DNA from: Nematostella vectensis
Taxonomy: Eukaryota > Cnidaria > Anthozoa > Actiniaria > Edwardsiidae
DNA: 64,000 bases
Assembly (NCBI RefSeq): GCF_932526225.1
Contig: NC_064035.1
Coordinates: 784,501-848,500 of the forward strand
Direction: 5' to 3'
Made by a program: the position numbers and the translations under genes
The notes under the pieces: model-generated
Databases searched by the model: none
What the model was told of the DNA's origin: nothing
What the model saw: the letters and a program-made list of their open reading frames with translations, nothing else
Shown: one piece after another, positions 52,020-60,015 of the stretch
Layout of the letters: every line of letters begins with the position of its first letter
How positions within the stretch are numbered: the first letter of the stretch is position 1

Positions 52020-54816
52020 ATGGACGCTTATATAGAGGAGATTCTCGATAGCGTGTGTGACAAAGAGGCGCCCGCCGTACTGGCAGGGCTGGTCCAAAAC
52101 ATCCTGGACGAGGACATCCCCGACGATGTCAAACACAGGCTGCTTAAGCCGCTCGTACCGGAGAAGGTGTGGACGGAGGAGGTCTGGCGCGAGTTCGACC
52201 CTCTGCTGCCGGGACGGCGGCAGAAGGGCCCGGAGAGCTTAGACCCCGAGACGTACTACTCTCTCTTCGTCGGCGGCGCCCATCTTGGGTTCCCAAGCGT
52301 GGATGCCACTCTACGGGGCCGAGACATAAGCGCCAGTGTTTACCAGGAGATGCGAGATCTTGGTGGAACAGGTGTGATTGCTCTAAAGCCGGTTGTGCGG
52401 GGGCCTGATATTAATGACGACGGCTCGGTGTGGTGGGTCTCGCACGTGCGAGAGTCTCTGCGGGCGAACGCAGTGCTTCCGCTGGTGCTCGAGATGGTAG
52501 ACCCCGACCGGCGTTACAGACTCTTCACGGCCGTTGGTAAGGCCCCGCAGAGCCATTGGCGCCAATCACAGAGGAGGAAGGGCGCTCGGAGCACAAGATC
52601 GGTGGGTTGTTAGTCAAAAGGGGGGGCCAAATCGCATTCGGCGCCCTGGAAGGCATCGATGCGGGTATTTGGGAGAAGGGGCGAGAGTACCTCGTCTACG
52701 TGAGATACGAGCTTCGCCCTTTACCTGAGCAAAATGGTGAGCCTGGGCCAATGTTTGTGCGAGAGGGGGGTGACGCCTTCGTTAACTGTGTTGTGAGCTA
52801 CGTTGCCGACTTCTTGAGGAACCGCGGCACCTCGCGCTCCCTTGGTCTAACCAAGACACGAGGCAAGATCCTCGAGCGATTCGACAAGAAGCTGGCCACT
52901 ACGGGATGCACCAAAGAAGACCTCTTTGAGATGGAAAAGAAGCTCGGGATAAAGCTGGTAGCCGTGGACGCCCTGGGCAACGTCCTGTGGGACTCGGGGA
53001 AGTACGAGAGGGGGTACACACAAATCCGCATCCCTTGCCACAATAACCACGCCTGGGCGGAGCTTCCGACTGAACCACCTGCGATCGCGAGCGTCCACGG
53101 CCTAGACTTCGAGGCTGAGAGGGAGCTTCGTTCGCTATGTCAGGGAGAGGCAGCGCCTCGCGCTACCAGTGCCGCCGCAAAAACTCACGAGGCAAAGGTG
53201 CGAGAGGTGCTCATCCGCTTCATAAACAGGGCGATCCCCAGAAGCACGAGGGTCTGGCTGTGTGGGCGTGTTATAGTCACGCACGAAGGCAAACTGTACC
53301 GGTCAAGACAAGACGGATGGGCTATCGACAGGGCGTTTACAGACGAGACTGGACACGATCCTCAATGGCTCCCTGATGATCACCCAGCCTACCAAGAGTA
53401 CATCAAAGCTACGCACTCGATGGGTGGCGCAATAGGGTATGGCTTCAAGAAGTGGACCCAAAGAGAAAACATCAGGCCAACGCCTCCTATATACAGGGAC
53501 GTCTGGCGAGCGGCGCAGGTTGAGTCCAAAGTGTGGAATAGCAGGGAAAACTTAGGAGCCTCATGCTCACATCGACATGCGTGCGGCGTACCTAGGATGC
53601 GAGGACGGTGTCTTCGGCGGCGCCTCGGACGCCATTGATCTGGTACGGAAATACGGCTTCCCTACGAACGTGTATCGTATCGCGGATGTTGCGGGACGGC
53701 CATTGAGCGAGGTTCTTCAACTGACCGGGGCCATTCAGTTGACCGAGTGGGGGTTCTCTGAGGCCTGCCACCCCTACACTTCCGGGAGGGTAGGGCAGCA
53801 CTTGGAACAAAACGAGGGCTGGATCACCAGAGCTCAAGGACCTGCTAGACTCGGGTGACCTCGCCATGGCCGCGGCGAGGGAGGTGTGGTATAGCGTCGG
53901 AAAAAAGGACTCCATCAAGTTCCCCCACTCCGGCCCCGGCGGCGAAGACTCGCAGGGTCGAGATCTCGCTGTGCGTTTCGTAGGCAAGTGCGCTCGCCAT
54001 GGCGACGAGTCCTCGATCGTAGTCCGCGACCCTGAAGAAGCCGCGTATCTGACAAACCTCCTTGCGGGCACCGACCACTTACTTAACTTCGAGCATGCCG
54101 ACGGGGCTCATCTGATCAAATACAAAGACGGAGTCCGGCGCTCACAATGGTACCACATCAGGGCCTTCGTCTTGGCGTACACAAACATAGCGTTGCGACG
54201 CATGTTGAGGCGGTTCCCTCGCGAAGACGTCCTCCGTGTGTGCACAGATGCCATATACGCAAAGGCGGTGCCCAGTGGTGTGAAGCTCGTGGAGCGAAAT
54301 CCGAGGTATGGAGAGTGGCGCCACAAGAGGCCTGGGTACGAATGGGTACGGCCCATCCAGAACCCAAGACGTCTGTTTATCATAGACCACAGCTTAGAGG
54401 GCTGGATCACGAATGCTGTGTACACCGGCATCTCCCGCGTGCGGCTCGCCGACCAGATAGTCAGCGTGATCCCCCCCGATGACACCCCAGGTGCCTTGCT
54501 TCCCACAGGACTGCAGGCTACGCCCAGTGAAGAGCTCATTATAGCGCGAATCAAGCGATACGCTATAGACGACAGGCAAAAGGGTCGCACAAAGAACACT
54601 GGATCGCAACACGTTCTGACGGTAGACCACGTACTCGGCATGATTGCTGACGCGGAAAAGAAGTGCACGGTCTGTGGCACTCAGCTTCTGCTTCAGGGGT
54701 ACACCAAGAGCCATCCCCAATGCTTCAGTATCGACCGGCTGGACGACAGTCAGGGTCACTACAAGTGGAATGTCAGACTCACGTGCCTTAGCTGCAATAG
54801 AAGGCACAAGCGCTGA
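52020..54816 (+). pseudogene. Family-B-like DNA polymerase with C-terminal HNH-type domain, frameshifted
   Basis: This would replicate the element, in Polintons by a protein-primed family-B polymerase. Coding potential runs from the ATG at 52020 to the TGA at 54814-54816 but changes frame three times: near 52,520-52,560, near 53,540-53,577 and near 53,815-53,830. Visible polymerase-like motifs are IDMRAAYLG (motif A-like, about 53,571-53,597), HIRAFVLAYTN (motif B-like) and RVCTDAIY (motif C-like, with CTD where DTD is usual). I do not see a clear 3'-5' exonuclease motif. The last 60 or so residues hold CTVC, FSIDRLDDSQGHY, NV and CLSCN, a zinc-bound HNH nuclease pattern. The gene meets the integrase tail to tail with no gap. 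Family assignment rests on motifs plus context; no function is expected from this broken copy. Confidence 0.7.
54610..54813 (+). other. HNH/zinc-finger-type domain at the polymerase C-terminus
   Basis: This is in frame with the last polymerase segment. Paired CxxC motifs (CTVC near 54,664-54,675 and CLSC near 54,784-54,795) bracket SIDRLDD, GHY and NVRL, the spacing expected of a beta-beta-alpha-metal HNH endonuclease. The domain follows a basic linker (KGRTKN). It is either a nuclease module fused to the polymerase or a DNA-binding zinc domain derived from one. Confidence 0.6.
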
Positions 54817-55779
54817 TCACGCTAGGGTGGCACTACGCAACTGCGATCGCGTGAAGCCGTGCTTAGAGTACGCCGTGTAATACAACACTGGCTGTCCGGG
54901 CTCCAAGACCCTCTTTAGTACTGGGTACGCCTTGCTTGTCCACCACGGGTCCGTCGCTCGCCGTCGGTCCTTGTCCTGAAGGTCTTCCTCGTTTACGGCG
55001 ATGTACACCTCCGTTCCGACCTCCAAGGGGACCTCTAAGGGGGGCTTTTCGGCTTTGAGAGGCACGCGCCTCAGCTTTATGGCGTCCTCAGGCGCAAGGC
55101 CAGTCATGCGAGTCTTCGTTGCGTTTATGTCCGAGATGACAATTGGCAGAGCAGTAACCTACTCGCGGTTTGTCTTGCCGGACGCAAGCTCCCTCGAGTA
55201 CTGCGCACGAAATAGGCGCTGCGCCAGCCAGCGATGGAAAGACTCGGCGAAAGCTTGGCTCCTGTGGTGCCCTGGCTCAGCCCGTCGGACCTCCACCCCG
55301 TGGTCTGTTAGGAGCTTCGTGGTAGCACCCTTGAACTCCGTGCCGTCATCAACCATGAGGACTTTTGGCCATGTGAGGGGTCCCTCTGCATAGATGCCAG
55401 CGAGTTCGCGGGAGACGACGGCCGCGCTCTTAGACCTCAGTAGGCGGGCGGCTTTATATCGTGAAGCAACGTCAACGACAGTCAGGGCATACTTGTACCC
55501 GCGGTCGGTTGTCAAGAATAGCAGGTTCGACTGGTGGATACGGTTTGGTATCTGCTCCGAGAAGTGGGCGTAGGTAGTAGGAGGAGGGGGCGTCTGCGTG
55601 TAGCCCCCGACGGGCTGAGAGCTTACCCACTTGCGCACTCGATCTATGGAGGCTGAGCCCTTGGGAAGTTTGGTGTGCAGAGCGGTCACTCCCTGGAAGC
55701 CACCTCTGGCGTAGTATATAGGACGAAGGAATGCATCGAGTTCTTCGTCGGACATGCGCTTACCGTTTCGGCGGGCCAT
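54817..55779 (-). pseudogene. Retroviral-type (rve) integrase with one in-frame amber stop
   Basis: The integrase inserts the element into host DNA. The start chosen is the ATG at 55779, which begins MARRNGKRMSDEELD. An upstream in-frame extension to 56004 reads through another gene's region and low-complexity repeats and is rejected. The catalytic core shows D in VVDVASRY, D in MVDDGTEF and E in SQAFAESF, about 34 residues after the second D, as in DDE integrases. A TAG at 55161-55159, where the flanking residues are GKTNRE and VTALP, cuts the 320-codon frame about 206 codons in, after the catalytic core. The frame then continues without further damage through a basic C-terminal domain (DRRRATDPWW, PVLYY) of the chromo/SH3 type. 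The gene is otherwise intact, so a single substitution disables it. Confidence 0.87.
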
Positions 55780-55844
55780 TACGTGCGTATCGCGACGGGG
55801 GGGGTCAGTCTCCAACAGGCGGATGCCGTCTGCTACGCCTTCGG

Positions 55845-55888
55845 CGTACGTATACGTACACGTATACGTATACGTACACGTATACGCG
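55845..55888. repeat. Alternating purine-pyrimidine (CGTATA/CGTACA) tract upstream of the integrase
   Basis: About 44 bp of strictly alternating pyrimidine-purine sequence built from cgtata and cgtaca units, with many internal palindromes. It lies 66 bp upstream of the integrase ATG, and a related segment (gcatatgtgcgtatacgcg) follows at about 55,914. Such tracts can adopt Z-DNA or cruciform structures; a promoter role is only inferred from position. Confidence 0.6.
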
Positions 55889-55949
55889 CAGCATGGAAAA
55901 AGGCCGCCTAGACGCATATGTGCGTATACGCGTTTCGACGGCAGCTGCA

Positions 55950-56346
55950 TCACAGCAAGCGTCTGGCTGCGTAGCCGATGGCGAGAGCGCCGGCGCCTAT
56001 TCACGCCAACTCGGCGTTCTTCTGCGTTTTGCTGGGTACGTAGTAGTCGGACAGCTCGGGGGCCCGCATCGACTCCGGGGAGGTCTGGTTGTAGAGTTTG
56101 AGTGAAGTTCTGCTTTGCGAGGGACCCTCTCTCGCGACTTTGAGCTTGCCAATCGAGGATTTTTTGTCGCCGCTGTTGGTAGCGTCCATAGTCTTGTTGG
56201 TATTTCTCTAGGGCCTTGTCGTGCCTCTCCTTCTCGGCTTAGGCGGGGCTCTCATCGTTCGACAGGAACTTTGCGAGGTAGTTGCCACCAACGAATGCAG
56301 TCGCGATTAGGACGGCGCCGCCAATCAAAATCGCGACAGAGGCCAT
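55950..56346 (-). pseudogene. Small membrane/coiled-coil Polinton protein, broken
   Basis: The frame opens at the ATG at 56346 with a hydrophobic N-terminus (ILIGGAVLIATAFVGG). It meets a TAA at 56241-56239 after 35 codons, then continues in frame through a charged, probably helical stretch (KERHDKALEKYQQDYGRY, QRRQKILDWQ). A frameshift near 56,100 moves it to a second frame (KLYNQTSPES, ELSDYYVPS). A TGA at 56003-56001 precedes a last hydrophobic segment (IGAGALAIGYAARR) ending at 55950. The two-membrane-segment plan with a charged middle recurs in cnidarian Polintons as a protein of unknown role. At least two stops and one frameshift make this a pseudogene. No enzymatic motif is visible. 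Confidence 0.65.
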
Positions 56347-56431
56347 GTTTATGCGAAGCACACTCCACGTGCTGTGTGTATGCGCAAGGCGCGCACGAGT
56401 TTAATACACGGCCTACATGTACCACAGTACA

Positions 56432-56656
56432 CTACATGGGCAGGATCTTCTGGTCCTCAAGGTAACCCTTCAAAGCGACAGCACCTGCGACGGCGGCAGT
56501 CATTTTTGCGTAGTTCATGGCGTTCGCGGAGGGATCTTTGGTGAAGTCCTCGCGTAAGACCTTGCGCCCAACCCAGCCATTGCCGGCGACGAGGCCGGTT
56601 ATGACTGCAGCGTCGGTGATGGTCTTTGTAATCTTGCTCTGCTGCGTCGTTGACAT
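56432..56656 (-). CDS. 74-aa conserved small hydrophobic Polinton protein
   Basis: ATG at 56656 (MSTTQQSKITK), stop at 56432. An open extension upstream lacks conserved character and is not used. The protein has two weakly hydrophobic segments (AAVITGLVAGNGWVG and MTAAVAGAVALKGYL) and ends EDQKILPM. Small proteins of this length and ending recur in cnidarian Polintons as far as I remember the family. No motif gives a function; a membrane or virion-associated role is a guess. It lies between gene 55950-56346 and gene 56766-57358 in the same orientation. Confidence 0.6.
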   Translation of the reverse strand: MSTTQQSKITKTITDAAVITGLVAGNGWVGRKVLREDFTKDPSANAMNYAKMTAAVAGAVALKGYLEDQKILPM

Positions 56657-56765
56657 CGTGCGGATACGGGTGGGGCCCTCGTGTCTAAATGTCTGCTTAC
56701 TCCATGGATAACAGCCGAGACCCGGGAGCGCGAAGCGCTGTCGCCGGAGCGCGCTCCTTGGTCTG

Positions 56766-57358
56766 CTATGTGGCCGCCAACGGCGGCCTTGTGGGCGGAG
56801 TCCCGCCGTCGGCCGCTGCGTGCGGATCGGTAGCTCGCTCGGCCCTCGGGCCACCAGCTGGTGTGCGCGTGAACGCGGCAGCTAGCTCCTGCCTACGTGT
56901 GTAGAGGCCGATCGATGACACTAGAAGACCAGCGAGCCCGATGATCGAGCTGGCCGACCAGGCAGAGTTGCTCTCCGGGGCAGGTGTGTGTGCCGAAGGC
57001 ATGCCAGCGCTTGCCGTTCCGGAGGCGGCATCGTCGGCGCGCAAGCGCCGTCCCGGCTGCGGCTCGCTCGGCCCCGGGGTTACCGGCAGCTGCTGCGCAG
57101 CGGCGACACGAAGCGCCTCTTTCTTCGCTCTGTTGATTCGGTTCCACTTTGCCAAGCGCCTTCCGGCTTCGACTCGTCCAGGGTGAGGTCGGGTCGCGGG
57201 CGGTTCGGTGCTCGTGATTCGCGCGTCGCGCACCGCTGCCGGGACGGCAGCCACAGGCGTACGTGCAGGTTCTTGATGCTGTTTGCCAGGTTCTTGGGCA
57301 AGTTCTTGAGCAAGTTGTTCGTCAGGTTGGGCACTGGTACTTATTGAGGTTCCGCCAT
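56766..57358 (-). CDS. Proline/alanine-rich protein with one C-terminal membrane segment
   Basis: The frame is open from 57443 to 56766 but has no ATG near its 5' end. The only suitable ATG (57358) is one base out of frame and reaches a stop within six codons, so the start is probably damaged by a one-base indel, and I set 57358 as the likely 5' limit. The readable part has an acidic, glutamine-rich N-terminus (DEQLAQELAQEP), a basic segment (GRVEAGRRLAKWNRINRAKK), a low-complexity linker, and a membrane helix (SIIGLAGLLVSSIGLY) followed by a Pro/Ala-rich tail. A similar plan recurs in Polintons, role unknown. Confidence 0.55.
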
Positions 57359-57390
57359 CTGCGTCGACCTGCGAACACGCGGTGTCAACT

Positions 57391-57418
57391 ACTTGGAACC
57401 AAGTACTTGGTACCAAGT
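57391..57418. promoter_or_regulatory. Two head-to-tail 14-bp palindromes
   Basis: ACTTGG-AA-CCAAGT (57391-57404) is followed directly by ACTTGG-TA-CCAAGT (57405-57418). The second is a perfect palindrome and the first differs only in its two central bases. The pair lies in the short spacer between the stop of the 57452-58033 gene and the likely start of the next gene downstream on the minus strand, so it could be a dimeric protein binding site or a processing hairpin. Confidence 0.5.
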
Positions 57419-57451
57419 GGTAGGAGACGTGGCAAGCTTTCAAATGAGCGT

Positions 57452-58033
57452 CTACTCTGGGATGGCGGGCTCGACACTGTCCGCGGCTGCTACCTCGCGT
57501 TGGCTCCGCGCGTCAGCGCTTGCCGTTCCGGTGTCGGCACGGCAGTCCACATGACGCGCTATGTTTAACGCCCCGGCGGCTAAAGCCATCGAACGGCCAC
57601 AGCGTAGAGCCAGGCTTCCGCACAAAGCACGGAGCTCGTTGATGATGATGTAGTCGGACACTAGGTCGTTGTGGAGATCGGCCACGCTGTCTATCGGCAG
57701 CGCCATGCCTACCAGCTTGGTCGTTAGCTTCAGAAAGCTGTCTGCCAGGGCGTCTGTAGTCCGGCTGGCTAGAGCGGTCTCGTATCGCCTCTCGTACTTC
57801 CTCACCTCATCGGCGCTCATGCGTTTGACGTCGCCGTGGGTCAGGGCCTTGCCTACCATCTCTCTCGACTTCCCCGAGGCTACGAGGATCGCGAGTTTCT
57901 CCCTCGCGTCTGCTATCTCGGTTTGCTCACCGGCAGCCGGGACGGCTTGCGTCGGGCAGTCCAACGTCTCGACGGCCGGGAGGTCGGCGGCGCCCCCCTC
58001 GAGAAGACTCTCAAAGCATTCGTCGCTCATCAT
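57452..58033 (-). CDS. 193-aa conserved Polinton protein of unknown function
   Basis: The start is the ATG at 58033 (MMSDECFESLLEGG), which overlaps the stop of the ATPase gene by 4 bp (ATGA). The earlier ATG-less extension to 58072 is ignored. The protein is largely helical in character: an acidic N-terminus, a charged segment (AREKLAILVASGKSREMVGK, VRKYERRYETAL), then more hydrophobic helices (LKLTTKLVGMALPID, LRALCGSLALRCGRSMALAAG). No catalytic motif is visible. The tight coupling to the ATPase gene suggests expression with the packaging and capsid genes. Proteins of this kind are usual neighbours of the ATPase in cnidarian Polintons. The frame is undamaged. Confidence 0.7.
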   Translation of the reverse strand: MMSDECFESLLEGGAADLPAVETLDCPTQAVPAAGEQTEIADAREKLAILVASGKSREMVGKALTHGDVKRMSADEVRKYERRYETALASRTTDALADSFLKLTTKLVGMALPIDSVADLHNDLVSDYIIINELRALCGSLALRCGRSMALAAGALNIARHVDCRADTGTASADARSQREVAAADSVEPAIPE

Positions 58034-58632
58034 CGTTCGACCAGGGCGATGGTATAAGGGTGACGCAAGCAAAACTCTAACTTCGAGAACTTTTTCGTCT
58101 TGAGGGCCTTCATGTACTCTTTCATCTTCTCCTCTGAAAGCTCCGCGCCGTAGTCATGCAGGATAGCTTTCATGTCCGCCTTGCTCGGGGTATAGAAGAC
58201 CACCAGGGCCGCGATGTTCTCGCGGAACGGCTTCGTGATGCTAGTGAGCTGCTGCGTGATCACCCACACGCTAATACCCACGTGGCGCGCGCTGAACGCC
58301 AAGTTGACGAGCTGGTCAGAGCGCCTCTTTACGTCTTTCGAGGCCGCACAGTCGTCGAGTATGATTAGCGTATTAGTGCCTTCGAAGAAGGTGGAGACAA
58401 ACCTCAGCAGTATGTCGATCTGACCCGCCTCAGGTACGATGACAAACAGACGATTGTCGCCCTCGCCGAAGCCGTCGTATGTTTTGTTGTAGACAAAGGT
58501 GGGGCACACGAGTACGATGTAGCCAAACTTGCCCAGGAAAGGGCCGCGCAGTCGGTCCACTACGAATTGGGTCTTCCCGCATGACGTCGGGCCCACGATG
58601 AGAGCGTTAAATGGGACGTTTTTCGGGCCCAT
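58030..58632 (-). CDS. A32/FtsK-HerA-like genome packaging ATPase
   Basis: This ATPase is expected to pump the viral genome into the capsid. ATG at 58632 (MGPKNVPFNALIVG), stop at 58030, 200 aa, close to the usual length for Polinton ATPases. The Walker A motif is GPTSCGKT at residues 14-21. Walker B is TLIILDD at about residues 88-94. A following SVWVITQQ (about 121-128) fits the sensor-like glutamine of the family. The frame is entirely open, unlike the capsid gene just upstream. It lies 19 bp downstream of the capsid gene's inferred final stop and overlaps the next gene by 4 bp, so the three may be co-transcribed. Confidence 0.92.
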   Translation of the reverse strand: MGPKNVPFNALIVGPTSCGKTQFVVDRLRGPFLGKFGYIVLVCPTFVYNKTYDGFGEGDNRLFVIVPEAGQIDILLRFVSTFFEGTNTLIILDDCAASKDVKRRSDQLVNLAFSARHVGISVWVITQQLTSITKPFRENIAALVVFYTPSKADMKAILHDYGAELSEEKMKEYMKALKTKKFSKLEFCLRHPYTIALVER

Positions 58633-58651
58633 ACCGCTCCGGAGTATGTGC

Positions 58652-59936
58652 TCAGTATTGTATGGACTCTAGCTGTCCGTTCATAAGGTTCATCTGGGCG
58701 TCGGCCACTACAAACACGTGACAGTTTACGCTACCCGAGCCGCCTGCCGTGCGTTATATCTCGAGGTGCACGCCGTCGCGGGTATTGACCAATCGGAGAC
58801 CACCCCCATGGATGGCGCTGTCGTCCGTCGTTCGAAGGTCGATCCACAGAGCAAATTTGTTATCGCCATAGAACGACTCGGGGCCGATTGCCGGGGCGGC
58901 GGGCGCTCCGCTGTGACCCCCCCGGGGAGGGGCGGACGAACCGCCTTTTCGCCTCCCTCCAGAAATCCGTGGGGCGCAGGCCCTGGCTGAAGACTTTGTT
59001 TGGCGTGCCGTCGATTGTAACGCGAACGCACTTAATGTCGGGGTACACGGACTTTTCAGAGTCGCGAGTCCCTGCCGTGTATGGCTCCACGAAGAGGAGC
59101 AGCAGACCACTCATAGACCTTCGCGGCAGGTTGACACTCTCGTTGATAATGCTGTCCGTCCCTTTGCTAATCACGAAGGTCTTGTGAAGGTTCACTTGCT
59201 CGTAGAAGAACGTTGTGCCGTTGTGGTAGGCGGCGGCTGCAGACCGGGCGAGGTTGTCGTCCCTCAGGCTTTCGTACTCCAGCTCTAGATTTTTGATGCC
59301 ATAGGATAATTTGGTGGCATCAGTTCCGACTACTACCTGGTCAGCCGACGCGACCGGATCTCGAAGAGCAGCGCCTCGGAGAGCGCCCTTGGGTATAGCA
59401 CGCCGTGGTCCGTCAGCAGAGAATGGTCTAGCGGGATGGTGTACCTCGCCCCGTGGGTGGCGCTTAGAGCGTTCTCCTTGACGTTAATGGTCGCCTTATC
59501 GCCAGCCTTGGAGCGAAGCTTGCGCATGTTTTCCGACTGTATGCCCTGCTCCAGGCGGTCCTCTCTCTCGACCTTGGACAGGTAAAGCTCCTCATACGTC
59601 TTGAAGACGTCGTAGCGGTTGGTGTTCTGGAGCGTTTCTCCTGCAAACGTGATTTTCAGGCGGCTCACGAGATTTCGGCCGACGTTGTTCACGACGGTAT
59701 TATTCGCATGGCCTGAGACGGAGAGTTCGAGACCGACCCTCAAGGAGCCAGGCACGATCGTGACGCCTTCCGACAGCTTTGGGACCGCCACATATAGCAT
59801 CTCCTCTGGGGAGGCCGTCGACGGGTTGAGAGTAACCCGGTGAACAGTTCTCTCGGCTTTCAACCCCAGAGGGATTCTGGGTGTTCGCTGGGGGTCGAGT
59901 TTATCGCTGACTGATATCGTATACGCGTATGCACAT
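58652..59936 (-). pseudogene. Major capsid protein (double jelly-roll type), frameshifted
   Basis: This would form the icosahedral shell. The likely start is the ATG at 59936, but the capsid frame is shifted by one base just after it (near 59,920-59,936). The main frame then runs through VSDKLDPQRTPRIPLG, TVHRVTLNPSTASPEE and PGSLRVGLELSVSG to about 59,350, where a second frameshift occurs. It continues through KTFVISKGTD and FSQGLRPTDFWREAKRRF, shifts again between about 58,870 and 58,950, reads FYGDNKFALWIDLR, then meets a TAA at 58756-58754. After that the frame stays open to 58652. Total span is about 425 codons. Assignment rests on recognisable Polinton/adintovirus capsid-like segments and on position beside the ATPase. 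Three frameshifts plus a stop mean no full capsid protein from this copy. Confidence 0.8.
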
Positions 59937-60015
59937 AAAGTACGAAGTCGCGTGGCTATGGTGCGGACTGTTAGACATGTCTAATATAGCATAGCACGAG
60001 TTATGCGCGCGCATC
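59937..60015. promoter_or_regulatory. 79-bp divergent promoter region with two palindromes
   Basis: This separates the minus-strand capsid gene from the plus-strand 60016 gene, so it must drive both if they are transcribed. It holds a perfect 14-bp palindrome, TTAGACATGTCTAA (59971-59984), followed by tatagcatag, and a perfect 12-bp palindrome, ATGCGCGCGCAT (60003-60014), ending two bases before the plus-strand ATG. No canonical TATA box at the usual distance is obvious for either gene. Confidence 0.5.

Noticed and set aside
51707-52021. 104-codon minus-strand ORF across the junction
   Set aside because: It spans the satellite/element boundary and reads the direct repeats (TRATQSL repeated), so it is an artefact of the repeats.
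54108-54680. 190-codon minus-strand ORF within the polymerase
   Set aside because: Antisense to the polymerase palm and HNH-coding frame, which carries recognisable motifs; no domain visible in the antisense frame.
55780-56004. N-terminal extension of the integrase to 56004
   Set aside because: It translates the CGTATA tract into a CTYTYTCTYTY-like string and overlaps the 3' end of the upstream gene; the ATG at 55779 gives the usual integrase N-terminus.
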